The notes: generated by a model from the letters alone, not told the origin. Shown: positions 44,056 through 53,483, counted from the first letter of the stretch. The stretch: 64,000 nt of DNA from an uncultured Rhizobium sp. (GCA_945952315.1 CAMFIE010000001.1:124001-188000); one strand, 5' to 3'. Numbers and translations are program-made.

Positions 44056-44547
44056 CTACGCGTCCTCGTCGCCCGAAAGATGGTTTCGGGCAGAGGCCTT
44101 GAGTGCGCCCACCTCGCGCAGCATGGACTGGATGAGCTCCTCGGGCACATCGCCCATCATGTCGCGCAGCCAGCCTTCATGGGCGGTTGCCATTTCGGCA
44201 AAGCGCGCCTTGCCGCGCGCGGTCAGCCGCGCCACCGTCACACGACGGTCGCCATCGGGTGTTTCCCGCTCGACGAGCCCATCGGCCTCCAGCCGCTCGA
44301 CGAGACCGGTAACATTGCCATTGGTCACCATGGTGCGTCTGGAAAGCTCGCCGAGACGCAGGCCGTCTGCCTCCCGGTCAAGCTGGGCGAGAAGATCGAA
44401 TTGCGGCAGCGTCGCGCCGAACTCCGTGCGCAGACGTCGGCGGATTTCCTGGGAAATCAGCTTGGTGGTCGACAGCAGCCTGAGCCAGAGCTTGAGCTCC
44501 GGCTTGCCTTGCGCGCGCGCGCCCTGAACGATGAATTCCAGATCCAA
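44056..44547 (-). CDS. MarR-family regulator
   Basis: A 163-residue MarR protein from TTG 44547, which has GGAG 8 bases upstream; a longer TTG start at 44592 has no better site. The winged helix includes LRLGELSRRTMVTNGNVTGLVERLEADGLVER near 70-102 and the wing TPDGDRRVTVARLTARG. It converges with the fused monooxygenase over 16 bases. It is a candidate repressor of that gene through the palindrome at 41648. Confidence 0.85.
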   Translation of the reverse strand: MDLEFIVQGARAQGKPELKLWLRLLSTTKLISQEIRRRLRTEFGATLPQFDLLAQLDREADGLRLGELSRRTMVTNGNVTGLVERLEADGLVERETPDGDRRVTVARLTARGKARFAEMATAHEGWLRDMMGDVPEELIQSMLREVGALKASARNHLSGDEDA

Positions 44548-44640
44548 GCCCGATGCTCCGCTTGCCTGCAGGTTCAGGCATCTTTTAGGCAAGGCCTGGT
44601 TTGAATGTCAAAGCCTTATGGCTTCATCCTTGGTCGACCA

Positions 44641-46215
44641 TTACTTCGCCAGCATGTCCGAGAGCATGTGGCCCGAGCCTGCGCCGGTGCCGGCACCCGG
44701 CCAGGTGGAGGCACCGCAGAGATAGAGGCCGTCAACCGGCGTTTTGTAGCGGGAATAGCCTGCGACCGGGCGAAACAGGAAATTCTGATCCAGATGGTGG
44801 CTGCCGGAAAGATTGTCCCCGCCAATGAGGTTCGGATTTTCCGCTTCCAGATCGGCGGGCGAGAACACGCTGCGGCCAAGAATTTTCGAGGACAGACCCG
44901 GCGCATAGGTCTCGATCAGGCTGATCACGCGATCAGCATAGGCCTCTTTGGCGCTGTTCCAGTCGCGCGCTTCGATCATTCCGGCGGCATCACCACGAAT
45001 ATCGGCGGGCAGAACCCGAACCTGTACCCACAGCACATGTCGGCCTTCCGGCGCACGCGATGGGTCAATGGCAGTCGGCTGGCCGACAACAAGCGCCGGC
45101 TCGGCGGGCAGAAGCCCCGCTGCCGCCTCGGCATAGGCCTTCGACATCATTTGCATATCGGGGGCGAGATGCACATAGGCAAAGCGCTTCAGCTCTTCCC
45201 CCGCCGTCCAGTCGGGCAGCGAATCGAGCGCCAGATGCACCATCATCGTTCCCGGCCCTGCCCGGAATTTCTTAAGCTTTTCATCAAAGGCCGCCCGGGT
45301 TGCATCCGTTTTCAGGAGCTTGCCGAACACGAGTTGCGGATGGGCATTTGCAATGACGGCACGGCGCGCGACAAGCTTTTCGCCACTGGCAAGCGTTACC
45401 CCGATTGCCTTGCCTGCTTGATCCTGATCGATGGCGGAAACCGGGCTGTCGAGCAGCAGAGTTCCACCCTTTTCCTTCAGGAGGCCGGTCATGGCATGAA
45501 TGATCGCAGCAGCACCACCCTTGCCGATCACCATGCCGAAGGCCTGGTTCGCCATGGATTCGAGATAGGGAAACAGCGCCCCCCCGGCCGTATCGGGTGT
45601 AAAATCGAGATGCAGGCCCCAGGCGGCCATCATTGTCTTCAGCTTGTCATTCTCAAACCGGGCGTCGAGAAAATCGCGAGGCGAGGCCATCAGCATGCGG
45701 GCGGTCTCATAAAGCCAGGCCGTTCCCTTTTCCCGCCATGCCTTCCACACCACCCGGGCCGCGGCGAAGGACGGCATTGGCGAGCCGAGCAGGCCGAAGA
45801 TATGCGGTGCGTCACCGCCAAAGCTCGCAAAAAGATCCTTCCAGGCCGCTGCATCTCTGGGTGAAAGGGTAGCGATGCGCTCGGTTGTCAGCGCCAGATC
45901 CTTGCTGACGCCCAAATAGGTCTGATCGCGGAAAATGCTGGCAAAGCAGTGATCCGCCGGCACAAAGCCCAAGCCGTGGCGGGCCAGATCGGCCGCGTGC
46001 CGCGCATGGAAGGCCGAGCCCGCAAACATCGAAAGGTTCATCGCCGCGAGATCATGGGCATAGCCGGGCAGGGTCAGCTCCTGCGTTTTCACGGCACCAC
46101 CCGGCGTGGATTTCGCCTCGACCACCGCGACGGACCAGCCTTTGGTGGCAAGGTTGACAGCCGCGGCAAGCCCGTTATGGCCCGCGCCGATGATGATCGC
46201 GTCATAGCTTTTCAC
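44641..46215 (-). CDS. Phytoene-desaturase-like FAD/NAD(P) oxidoreductase
   Basis: A 524-residue flavoprotein of the amino-oxidase/phytoene-desaturase fold. The FAD motif GAGHNGLAAAVNLATKG lies at residues 10-26, followed by VVEAKSTPGGAVKTQE; the C-terminal block YLCGASTWPGAGTGAGSGHMLSDML closes the FAD site. No carotenoid genes are nearby, so a carotenoid role is unlikely. It is paralogous to the enzyme at 47393, and the pair flank the cyclase gene. The substrate is unknown. Confidence 0.85.
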   Translation of the reverse strand: MKSYDAIIIGAGHNGLAAAVNLATKGWSVAVVEAKSTPGGAVKTQELTLPGYAHDLAAMNLSMFAGSAFHARHAADLARHGLGFVPADHCFASIFRDQTYLGVSKDLALTTERIATLSPRDAAAWKDLFASFGGDAPHIFGLLGSPMPSFAAARVVWKAWREKGTAWLYETARMLMASPRDFLDARFENDKLKTMMAAWGLHLDFTPDTAGGALFPYLESMANQAFGMVIGKGGAAAIIHAMTGLLKEKGGTLLLDSPVSAIDQDQAGKAIGVTLASGEKLVARRAVIANAHPQLVFGKLLKTDATRAAFDEKLKKFRAGPGTMMVHLALDSLPDWTAGEELKRFAYVHLAPDMQMMSKAYAEAAAGLLPAEPALVVGQPTAIDPSRAPEGRHVLWVQVRVLPADIRGDAAGMIEARDWNSAKEAYADRVISLIETYAPGLSSKILGRSVFSPADLEAENPNLIGGDNLSGSHHLDQNFLFRPVAGYSRYKTPVDGLYLCGASTWPGAGTGAGSGHMLSDMLAK

Positions 46216-46512
46216 GGCCTGGCCTCCCCATTGCCGAAGGATCGAACTATATTCTCATATGCATACAATTTTCCGGCTCGGGTCAAGGGCTGGATTCACG
46301 TGCATTTTCGCGAAATGGGTGCTCAGTCAATCGAAGCGCCGAAAAATGGGAGCGGAGAGCCGATTTCAGAATGGTTCAGTCTGCCAGACTCATGGCGTCA
46401 AAATACTTGCATGTACATATTTTGTGTCATAGGCTTGCCACATACCACCGCTCGGGAGGTAGCGTCGCCAGCGAAAGGGCGACCACGGGCGGTCAGGAGG
46501 GGAACGTCCAAA
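46216..46512. promoter_or_regulatory. Divergent promoter region of the cyclase and FAD oxidoreductase genes
   Basis: About 297 bases between diverging genes. TATGCATA lies at 46258-46265 close to the leftward gene, and CAAAATA-N12-TATTTTG (46399-46424) lies closer to the cyclase, with ATGTACAT inside its spacer. AGGAGGGG at 46496-46503 is the ribosome site of the cyclase. Short frames here are not convincing. Confidence 0.5.
46399..46424. promoter_or_regulatory. Inverted repeat CAAAATA-N12-TATTTTG, candidate operator
   Basis: CAAAATA (46399-46405) and TATTTTG (46418-46424) are exact complements. The spacer contains most of ATGTACAT. The site is about 90-115 bases before the cyclase ATG. MarR genes at 44056 and 49001 are the nearest regulators. 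Confidence 0.45.
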
Positions 46513-47298
46513 ATGTCTGCCACAGCACTCACCCAGCTTGCTTCTGCCCTGCTTTCCGGTTCAGTCAAGGTGATCGACCTGACCGCGCCGCTCGGACCGG
46601 ATACGCCGGTCATCAAGCTGCCGCCGGAAATCGCCGTCAACACGCCGGAAGTGAAGGTTCACAATATCTCCCACTACGACAAGAACGGTCCGTTCTGGGC
46701 TTGGAACTGGCTGGAACTCGGCGAACATACCGGCACCCATTTCGATGCCCCGGTGCACTGGATCACCGGCAAGGATTATGCCGATGGTACGACCGACCGG
46801 ATTCCGGCCCAGAATTTCGTGGCTCCCGTGAATGTGATCGATTGTTCGGCCGAAGCGGCTGCCAACCCGGATTTCCTGCTGACCGATGCAGGCATCAAGG
46901 CCTGGGAGGCCAAGTATGGAGCAATCGAGGCTGGCAGTTGGGTGCTGATGCGCACCGACTGGTACAAGCGCAACGGTTCTGCCGCCACCTTCCTCAATGC
47001 GGATGAAAACGGACCGCATTCGCCCGGTCCGACGCCGGAAGCCATCGAATATCTTCTGTCCAGGGGCGTCATCGGCTGGGGCACCGAAACGATCGGCACG
47101 GATGCCGGTGCGGCTGGCGGCATGAACCCGCCCTTCCCCGCCCATAACCTGATGCACAAGGCAAACCGCTATGGTCTCGCCTCGCTCTGCCATCTTGATC
47201 AGCTTCCGGCGAAGGGTGCCGTGCTGATTGCAGCACCGCTGAAATTCGTCGATGGAACGGGATCTCCGATCCGCGCGCTGGCGCTGGTTGCCGGTTGA
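46513..47298 (+). CDS. Cyclase-family metal hydrolase, isatin-hydrolase/kynurenine-formamidase-like
   Basis: A 261-residue member of the cyclase superfamily. The metal motif is H72-TGT-H76-F-D78-AP-V-H82, the HxGTHxDxPxH signature of isatin hydrolase and bacterial kynurenine formamidase. IDLTAPLGPDTPV near 21-33 and GTDAGAAGGMNPPFPAHNLMHKANRYGL near 195-225 complete the fold. AGGAGGGG precedes ATG 46513 by 9 bases. Isatin hydrolase opens isatin to isatinate in indole-acetate breakdown. The neighbours point to an N-aromatic ring hydrolase rather than tryptophan-kynurenine use, but this is inference. Confidence 0.85.
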   Translation: MSATALTQLASALLSGSVKVIDLTAPLGPDTPVIKLPPEIAVNTPEVKVHNISHYDKNGPFWAWNWLELGEHTGTHFDAPVHWITGKDYADGTTDRIPAQNFVAPVNVIDCSAEAAANPDFLLTDAGIKAWEAKYGAIEAGSWVLMRTDWYKRNGSAATFLNADENGPHSPGPTPEAIEYLLSRGVIGWGTETIGTDAGAAGGMNPPFPAHNLMHKANRYGLASLCHLDQLPAKGAVLIAAPLKFVDGTGSPIRALALVAG

Positions 47299-47310
47299 TG
47301 TGACACGGGC

Positions 47311-47335
47311 AGGGGCGGTTCATCCGCCCCTTTTT
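47311..47335 (+). terminator. Rho-independent terminator after the cyclase gene
   Basis: AGGGGCGG (47311-47318) pairs with CCGCCCCT (47324-47331) around a TTCAT loop, followed by a T tract (TTTTT from 47331). It lies 13 bases after the stop. The next gene starts 58 bases on, so that gene probably has its own promoter or uses read-through. Confidence 0.85.
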
Positions 47336-47392
47336 ATTCTATTCCCCGAAGCGCGATCGGGTTTACGGGAAACGGGAGCGGTGGAAATCACC

Positions 47393-48982
47393 ATGACACA
47401 GCCGGATTACATCATTGTCGGAAGCGGCATCAATGGGCTTGTTGCCGCCTCCATGCTGGCCAAGAAGGGCAAGCGGGTTGTCCTGCTCGAACGCAATGCC
47501 GAGATCGGCGGCTGTCTGCGCACGGAAGAAATCACAGTGCCGGGTTTCGTGCATGATGTAATGGCAACCACCATGGTTCTGTTCCTGACCTCGCCCGCCT
47601 ATGGCGCGCTTGGAAAGGATCTCGAGGCGCGCGGGCTTGAATTTGCCCATTGCCCGACGCCGACCGGCGTTTTGCGCCCGGATGGTCGCCATGTGATCTT
47701 TTCCATGGACAGAAAGCGCAATGTCGAGACTTTTGAAGCGCTGGCAAAGGGAGACGGCGCTGCTTTTTCGCGGGAGATGGACCGACTGGGGGCGGATGCG
47801 CCCTTCCTGTTTTCGCTGCTCGGCGGCTCGCTCTGGTCTTTTCCGATGCTGAAAACCGTTCTGCGCGAGGCCTGGAAACGTGGTCTTCGCGGATTGGCAG
47901 GCTGGTTCGGTGAGGCGCTTTCCACCGCGCGCGCGCATCTGGAAAGCACCTATCAATCGGACGATACCCGCGCCCTCTGGGCACCCTGGGTGCTGCATAC
48001 CGGTCTTGGGCCGGAAAGCGCCTATTCGGCACAGATGGTCAAGGTCATCGGCTTCGCGATCGAGCTTGCCGGATGCCCGATCGTAAAGGGTGGGGCACAG
48101 AACCTGCTCACCGCATTCCGACGACTGATCACCGACCATGGCGGCGTGATCCGCACCGGTGCGGATGTCTCCCGCGTTCTTGTTGGCCCGGGCGGCAAGG
48201 CAACGGGCGTTCGGCTTGCAGGCGGTGAGGAAATCCTGGCGAAAGCCGGTGTTATCTGCTCGGTTGCGCCCGGCCTGCTCTATGGCAGCCTGCTGAAAGA
48301 TGCTCCTGTTCCGATGCCTGAAGATATTGCAGAGGGATTGCGCACGTTCCGCCATGGCAAGGGCAATATGCAGATCCATTATGCGCTCCGGGAGCCGCCA
48401 AAATGGAAGGCGGGCGCAGAGCTTGGCAAGGTGGCCCTTCTTCATCTCACGTCCGGCCTTGATGGCGTGTCGCGGGCTGCCAACGAGGCAGAGCGCGGAT
48501 TGCTTCCCGCTGAACCGACGATCTGTGTCGGGCAGCCGGTGAGCTTTGATCCAGGCCGCGCGCCGGAAGGCCAGTCGATCCTCTGGCTGCAGCTGCCAGA
48601 AGCGCCGCGCCATCTCAAGGGGGATGCTGCAGGCGAAATCGAGGTGGGAGCCGATGGGCAATGGACCGAAGCGATCCGCGAGCGCTATGCGGACCGGATC
48701 GAGAGGATGCTGGCCAACCAGATCGAAAACTTCCAGGATATTGTCATCGCCCGCCGGGCGATCTCGCCTGCAGATCTGGAGCGCATGAACATCAATCTGG
48801 TTGGCGGTGATCCCTATGGCGGCTTCTGCGGGCTCGACCAGTTTTTCCTGTGGCGGCCATTCAAGTCTTCTGTTAACCACCGCACGCCCGTGCCGGGCCT
48901 TTATCACATCGGCGCCTCCACCCATCCGGGACCGGGGCTCGGTGGTGGTTCCGGCTTCCTGTTGGGTTCAACGCTTGACTGA
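47393..48982 (+). CDS. Phytoene-desaturase-like FAD/NAD(P) oxidoreductase, second copy
   Basis: A 529-residue flavoprotein. Start ATG 47393 gives the conserved DYIIVGSGINGLVAASMLAKKG FAD motif at residues 5-26; longer upstream frame runs back over the terminator. It shares with the 44641 enzyme the blocks LLPAEPTICVGQP, the SPADLERMNINLVGGD loop and GLYHIGASTHPGPGLGGGSG at the C-terminus. The paralogue pair around an isatin-hydrolase-like gene suggests two steps or two subunits in one pathway. Confidence 0.85.
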   Translation: MTQPDYIIVGSGINGLVAASMLAKKGKRVVLLERNAEIGGCLRTEEITVPGFVHDVMATTMVLFLTSPAYGALGKDLEARGLEFAHCPTPTGVLRPDGRHVIFSMDRKRNVETFEALAKGDGAAFSREMDRLGADAPFLFSLLGGSLWSFPMLKTVLREAWKRGLRGLAGWFGEALSTARAHLESTYQSDDTRALWAPWVLHTGLGPESAYSAQMVKVIGFAIELAGCPIVKGGAQNLLTAFRRLITDHGGVIRTGADVSRVLVGPGGKATGVRLAGGEEILAKAGVICSVAPGLLYGSLLKDAPVPMPEDIAEGLRTFRHGKGNMQIHYALREPPKWKAGAELGKVALLHLTSGLDGVSRAANEAERGLLPAEPTICVGQPVSFDPGRAPEGQSILWLQLPEAPRHLKGDAAGEIEVGADGQWTEAIRERYADRIERMLANQIENFQDIVIARRAISPADLERMNINLVGGDPYGGFCGLDQFFLWRPFKSSVNHRTPVPGLYHIGASTHPGPGLGGGSGFLLGSTLD

Positions 48983-49000
48983 TGAAGAGGTGCTGCCGCG

Positions 49001-49507
49001 ATGGAGGATCGTTTTTCCGGAAAGATTTTGCGCCGACCCGGCAATCCGGATCTGACCCTACCGACCATGGGCGAGATCGGGCTCAACCAGTTTGCGCCCT
49101 ATCTGATGAATCGTATTGCTGCGCGCTGGAACGCCAATCTGGCCGAAGAGCTGAAGGCCCATGATATTACAACCACCAAGATGCGGGCCTTGGCGATCCT
49201 CAGCCTCACGCCATCCGTGACGATCAACGAATTGTCCGTCTTTGCGGTCACCGAGCAATCGACCATGAGCCGGACGCTCGATTCTCTGGAAGAGCAGGGC
49301 TATATCCGTCGCCAGTCGCGGCCGGAGGACATGCGCATCCGCGACGTCACCATTACGGAAGAAGGCCGTGAGGCTTTCGACAAGGTCTGGCCGACCATGT
49401 ATGATCTCTTCCTGCACATGTTCGACGGGGTGGAGGAAGAGGAATACCGGCTTTTCCTCTCCGTGCTGCATCGGGTGCTCACCAACATTCGCAAGCACGA
49501 CATCTGA
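49001..49507 (+). CDS. MarR-family regulator, third copy
   Basis: A 168-residue MarR protein. ITTTKMRALAILSLTPSVTINELSVFAVTEQSTMSRTLDSLEEQGYIRRQ near 50-100 is the winged-helix region, and the wing reads RPEDMRIRDVTITEEGREAF. It is 18 bases after the FAD oxidoreductase and probably cotranscribed. MarR proteins in such clusters usually repress the adjacent catabolic genes and respond to an aromatic ligand. Confidence 0.9.
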   Translation: MEDRFSGKILRRPGNPDLTLPTMGEIGLNQFAPYLMNRIAARWNANLAEELKAHDITTTKMRALAILSLTPSVTINELSVFAVTEQSTMSRTLDSLEEQGYIRRQSRPEDMRIRDVTITEEGREAFDKVWPTMYDLFLHMFDGVEEEEYRLFLSVLHRVLTNIRKHDI

Positions 49508-49656
49508 AGGGTATCCCGTCCTTCCGGTCAACAACATCCGGGGAAGGCCCCGATCAGAAGCGGCGGCAGGCTGGTCATGATCGCGCGCGACGCGGCGCGT
49601 GCGATGAGAGGTCAGGCGCTTTGCATCGATACCGGGATCAGGATTTGAGCGGCGGT

Positions 49657-50682
49657 TCAGGCAAGACTGTCAACCGAAACCGAATAGCGCGTTTCAAACG
49701 GTTCTGACGGTGTAAAACTCCAGCCGGTGCGGGAGCCTGCCCGGCTGATCGGGTTATCCGCGCCCGAGACCTGCGTTCCGAGATCAAGCGCTGCCGAGAC
49801 GGGCTCTACCCCGAGCGCCAGATGCCGCCCGTTCCAGGGAAAATGGCTGCGGCCGCGGTTCGAGAACCATAAAAGCAGGTCCGGAAAGTGTTCCCTGTTC
49901 CAGGACAGTGCGACCCGGTAGTTTTCCGGCCGGTTTGTCAGCGCCGCATGGCCAACCGTGCCGAGCAATTGCAGCAGGTCTTCGGTACGGTGCGGCAGCG
50001 GCAGATGCGACGGATCGATCTCGCCGCCTGTCCTGAGCGGTACGCGCCGCCAGTCTGCAAGCATGCGATTTGCAACAAAGATCGAGGACGGATCGACATC
50101 ATCGGGGAAGGTGGCCGCCTGCCGGGCAGTGACGTCCAGTTCCATCGAGCCTGGCTGCGAATTGAGCCGGAAGACGGGATGCAGCCCGATCGGCAGGGTC
50201 ACGGTTCGTCGCACCTCCACCGTCAGGCTGAATTCCAGCGCCGGCCTGCCGTCAACGCCTCGTAGCCGGCGCGTCAGCCGCGAAACGGGGTGGTGCGCGG
50301 GATAGTCAATCGCAAGCGCGAGCTCGTCCGGTGCGCTTTCGATCCAATGCCATTCATGGTTCGAGCTGAAGCCATGCGGGTTCGGGTCCGGCTCACCGCC
50401 CGCCACCGGCTGCGGCCAGCCGGGGGCTTCGATCCGGTCCGGCGCGGCGCCAAAGGGCACGCACGGCCATTCGCCTCTGAGCCGCTGCAGGATACCCGGA
50501 AGCTCCGCCGCGCCCGGCTCGCTGAACCAGGGCGCGATGTGAAAAGGGGCCACGGTGCGCCCGTCGGAGAGCACGAAGAGCGTCGGCCCAAGCATGCCGC
50601 CCAGACTTTCCAGCGTGAAGACCCCGTGGGACCAGGACAGGCTTCTGGCGGCCGTCGAGCTGGAGCGAGCGGCGGTAGACAT
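49657..50682 (-). CDS. Aldose 1-epimerase-family protein
   Basis: A 341-residue beta-sandwich galactose-mutarotase-like protein. The GFSSNHEWHWIE region near 103-114 and LPIGLHPVFRLN near 165-176 fit the family, whose catalytic histidine lies in the HPVF-type motif. It starts at 50682, one base overlapping the rraA-like gene, so it is the third gene of the uxuA operon. It would interconvert sugar anomers; the exact sugar is open. Confidence 0.85.
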   Translation of the reverse strand: MSTAARSSSTAARSLSWSHGVFTLESLGGMLGPTLFVLSDGRTVAPFHIAPWFSEPGAAELPGILQRLRGEWPCVPFGAAPDRIEAPGWPQPVAGGEPDPNPHGFSSNHEWHWIESAPDELALAIDYPAHHPVSRLTRRLRGVDGRPALEFSLTVEVRRTVTLPIGLHPVFRLNSQPGSMELDVTARQAATFPDDVDPSSIFVANRMLADWRRVPLRTGGEIDPSHLPLPHRTEDLLQLLGTVGHAALTNRPENYRVALSWNREHFPDLLLWFSNRGRSHFPWNGRHLALGVEPVSAALDLGTQVSGADNPISRAGSRTGWSFTPSEPFETRYSVSVDSLA

Positions 50683-51377
50683 TACATCACTCCGAATGTT
50701 TCGAAGGCTTCGACCGTGCTCATGCCGTTCTGGATGGCAATGCGGACCTTGTTTTCCGTCGCCACTTTCTCGAATGCCTTTGCGATGGCTTCCTCCTCAG
50801 CCTCCTTCGGGATGACCAGCACCCCGTCGCGGTCCCCGAACAGGATATCGCCGGGCCGGATGCGGACGCCGCCGATCTCGACCGGCACGCCATAATCCAC
50901 CACCTTGCCCCTTGGTCCCTGATCCTGCGCATAGGTGCCGTGCGAGAAACACGGGAAATTCAGGGCCAGAATACCGGCGCTGTCACGGCAGAAGCCGTCA
51001 ACCACCGCACCGGCCGCCTTCAGGTGAATCGCGCGCGTCGACATCAGCTCGCCCCAGAGTGCGTAGCGCGGCGAGGAGCCGGTGGCGACATAGATCTCGT
51101 TCGGCTTCAGGCTGTCCAGCGCTTCAAACATCAGGCCGAAGGGTTTGCGACTGAGCTCGAGTTTGCCGGCCGGTTCGGAAACGCCGAAATAATCGGCCTC
51201 CAGGACCGGCATCGCGCGTCCGATGGTCACCATATCGTCGCGCAGCGCCCGGATATGCGGCGGAAGGAACTGGTGCAGAAGGCCCATTGTATCGAGAATA
51301 TCACCGACGACGGCCGTGAACAGTTTTTCCCGCATGTTCCTGAACAGGCGGCTATCATCTTCGCTACCGGCCATCAC
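50682..51377 (-). CDS. RraA-family protein (hydroxymethyl-oxoglutarate aldolase/demethylmenaquinone-methyltransferase-like)
   Basis: A 231-residue RraA-like protein. [21 protein letters not shown] near 24-44 and the [13 protein letters not shown] region near 118-130 with [21 protein letters not shown] near 180-200 are typical. Family members are pyruvate-type aldolases or RNase E inhibitors; here the operon with uxuA points to a sugar-acid role (inference). It overlaps uxuA by 4 bases and the epimerase by 1. Confidence 0.88.
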   Translation of the reverse strand: MMAGSEDDSRLFRNMREKLFTAVVGDILDTMGLLHQFLPPHIRALRDDMVTIGRAMPVLEADYFGVSEPAGKLELSRKPFGLMFEALDSLKPNEIYVATGSSPRYALWGELMSTRAIHLKAAGAVVDGFCRDSAGILALNFPCFSHGTYAQDQGPRGKVVDYGVPVEIGGVRIRPGDILFGDRDGVLVIPKEAEEEAIAKAFEKVATENKVRIAIQNGMSTVEAFETFGVM

Positions 51378-52591
51378 AGGCTCCTTTCCTCATCGCTCAT
51401 GCGTTCATAGCGGCTGACGCCCTGCATGACTCCGCGCAGTTCGGCGAGCCCTTTCAGACGACCGATCAGGGAATAACCGGGATTGACGCCCGGCTTGCCA
51501 ATATCGTCTGCCAGCAGATGACCGTGATCGGGTCGCATTGGCAGTTGCCAGTCGGCGCGGCCTTCCCGCCTTCTCCGCCGCTGTTCCTGCATCAGGGCAA
51601 TGACCACGGCAGGCATGTCTGTCGAACCGCCCAGATGATCGGCTTCGTGGAAGGAGCCATCCGGCTCGCGCGTTACGTTGCGCAGATGCACGAAATGGAT
51701 GCGCGGGCCAAACTCCCGCACCATTGCCACCAGATCATTGTCTGCACGCACGCCGAAGGAGCCGGTGCAGAAGGTCAGACCATTGGCGGCTGCATCGGGC
51801 GAGGCAAGAATGTAGCGCACATCCTCTGCCGTCGAGACGATGCGCGGCAGGCCATAGAGGCTGAAAGGCGGATCGTCGGGATGAATGCAGAGCGTGACAC
51901 CGCAGTCTTCGGCCACCGGCACGATTTCATTGAGAAAATGCCGAAGATTGCCACGCAGGTCATCGGCAGAAATGCCGTCATATTCTGCCAGCGCCCTGAG
52001 GAAGCTTTCACGATTGTAGCTACGCTCGGTTGCGGGGAGACCGGCAATCAGAATGCGCTCGATGGCATCGAAATCGGCCTCGGTCCGGATACGGAATCGC
52101 TGCTCCGCCTCGGTGATGCGCTCGCCCGTATAGTCATCCGTGACGCGCGGGCGCTTCAGCACGAAAAGGTCATAGGCAGCAAAATCCAGCGCATCGAAAC
52201 GAAGCGCAAGGCCGGTCGAGGGCATGCGGTAGCTGAGGTCGGTGCGGGTCCAGTCCACCACCGGCATGAAATTGTAGCAGATCGTCTCGATGCCCTGTCG
52301 CGACAGCGCCCGGATCGTATCCTTGTACCAGCCGATATAGCGGGCGCGATCAGGTCCGGCCATCTTGATCTGATTGTTGACGGGAATGCTTTCAACCACT
52401 TTCCAGGCAAGGCCCGCCGCATCAACCAGCGCCTTCTGCCGGGCGATTTCTGCGTCACTCCACGGGCTTCCATCATAAATGTGATGCAGCGCCGACACGA
52501 CTTCGGTTGCCCCGGCCTGCCGCACATTGTCCAGCGACACCGGGTCCTTGGGGCCATACCAGCGCAATGTCTCCCGCATGCTTTCCATCAT
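51374..52591 (-). CDS. uxuA: Mannonate dehydratase
   Basis: A 405-residue UxuA. It converts D-mannonate to 2-keto-3-deoxygluconate. The start ATG at 52591 follows AAGAGGA; a longer frame upstream is non-coding. The N-terminus [34 protein letters not shown] is characteristic, and metal-binding segments such as [20 protein letters not shown] and [14 protein letters not shown] follow near 230-290. It is the first gene of uxuA-rraA-epimerase and diverges from a GntR gene. Confidence 0.93.
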   Translation of the reverse strand: MMESMRETLRWYGPKDPVSLDNVRQAGATEVVSALHHIYDGSPWSDAEIARQKALVDAAGLAWKVVESIPVNNQIKMAGPDRARYIGWYKDTIRALSRQGIETICYNFMPVVDWTRTDLSYRMPSTGLALRFDALDFAAYDLFVLKRPRVTDDYTGERITEAEQRFRIRTEADFDAIERILIAGLPATERSYNRESFLRALAEYDGISADDLRGNLRHFLNEIVPVAEDCGVTLCIHPDDPPFSLYGLPRIVSTAEDVRYILASPDAAANGLTFCTGSFGVRADNDLVAMVREFGPRIHFVHLRNVTREPDGSFHEADHLGGSTDMPAVVIALMQEQRRRRREGRADWQLPMRPDHGHLLADDIGKPGVNPGYSLIGRLKGLAELRGVMQGVSRYERMSDEERSL

Positions 52592-52757
52592 CGGTCCTCT
52601 TGATCTTTTGTAATTTTGTTGGACCACATTTAAAGGGTTTTGACAAGTCTTCCCTTGAAAAGCTCGCATTACTGCGAAATTTCGGGTATGTGCGGGATTC
52701 ACGTTGACGCATTCATTTTTTTGGTCCAACAAATAGGCGAAAGCGGGAGAAGTTATC
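52592..52757. promoter_or_regulatory. uxuA-gntR divergent promoter with paired operator-like sites
   Basis: TTGTTGGACCA (52616-52626) and TGGTCCAACAA (52722-52732) are exact reverse complements about 106 bases apart, one beside each divergent gene. The TGGWCCA core matches the symmetric half-sites bound by FadR-type GntR proteins. The adjacent GntR gene is the natural binder, which could couple both promoters. Confidence 0.65.
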
Positions 52758-53483
52758 GTGGTGTTGGACGAGGTCAGGCATTTTTCGTCAGAGGGAGAGG
52801 CAAGCGAAGGTGGGCAGCGGATATCCGCGGTTGACCGTCTCGTCGAGCAGATCCGAGATCTTGTGCGGGAGCGCGGTCTTGGCATCGGTGACCAGCTGCC
52901 GACGGAGCGGGAGCTGGGCGAACGGTTCCAGGCGGGCCGCAACACGGTTCGCGAGGCGCTGCAGATCCTCAAGGCCTATGGCATTGTCGAGGTGCGTCCG
53001 AAGATCGGTGCGGTTCTCAGTGGCCAGCATGAAGTGGCAATCCGCAAGCTCTTTGCCTTCCAGAACGAGATTTCACCTGCATCCTTTCTGGATGTGCAGG
53101 GCTTTCGCCGGATCATCGAGGTGGGGGTCGGTGACCATCTGATCCTCAATGCAACCGCCGAGGATCTGGATCGGCTGGAGGCGATCAATGCCGCGCTGAT
53201 CGACAATCCGGACGTTGAAGAGGCGGCGCGGGTGGATTTTGCCTTTCACGAGGCGCTGGTCGATATGGCGGGAAACAAGATGCTGTCGACAAACTACCGG
53301 CTTCTGCAACCATTGATCGTGCAGATCATGCGTGTCGGCAAGTCGCAGCGCCCGGCGCAGGTGGATACCTATCGCGCCCATCTGGAAATCATCCGCGCGC
53401 TGCGCGACCGCGATAGGGTCGCCTATGCCTATCTGGTCAGCAGACATCTGGAATACGGCTTGCAGTTCGTCAGCGGAAGTTGA
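52758..53483 (+). CDS. GntR-family regulator (FadR subfamily)
   Basis: A 241-residue regulator starting at GTG 52758. The winged helix is near residues 23-90 ([35 protein letters not shown]), and the C-terminal FCD domain holds [14 protein letters not shown] near 155. It lies beside uxuA and upstream of the sugar importer, so it likely controls this hexuronate cluster through the repeats in 52592-52757. Confidence 0.92.
   Translation: MVLDEVRHFSSEGEASEGGQRISAVDRLVEQIRDLVRERGLGIGDQLPTERELGERFQAGRNTVREALQILKAYGIVEVRPKIGAVLSGQHEVAIRKLFAFQNEISPASFLDVQGFRRIIEVGVGDHLILNATAEDLDRLEAINAALIDNPDVEEAARVDFAFHEALVDMAGNKMLSTNYRLLQPLIVQIMRVGKSQRPAQVDTYRAHLEIIRALRDRDRVAYAYLVSRHLEYGLQFVSGS

Noticed and set aside
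47252-47392. Upstream extension of the second FAD oxidoreductase
   Set aside because: The extended frame crosses the end of the cyclase gene and the terminator at 47311; ATG 47393 gives the conserved FAD motif start.
49508-49656. Gap after the third MarR gene
   Set aside because: GC-rich inverted-like bases (GATCGCGCGCGACGCGGCGC) do not form a good hairpin with a T tract, so no terminator was called.
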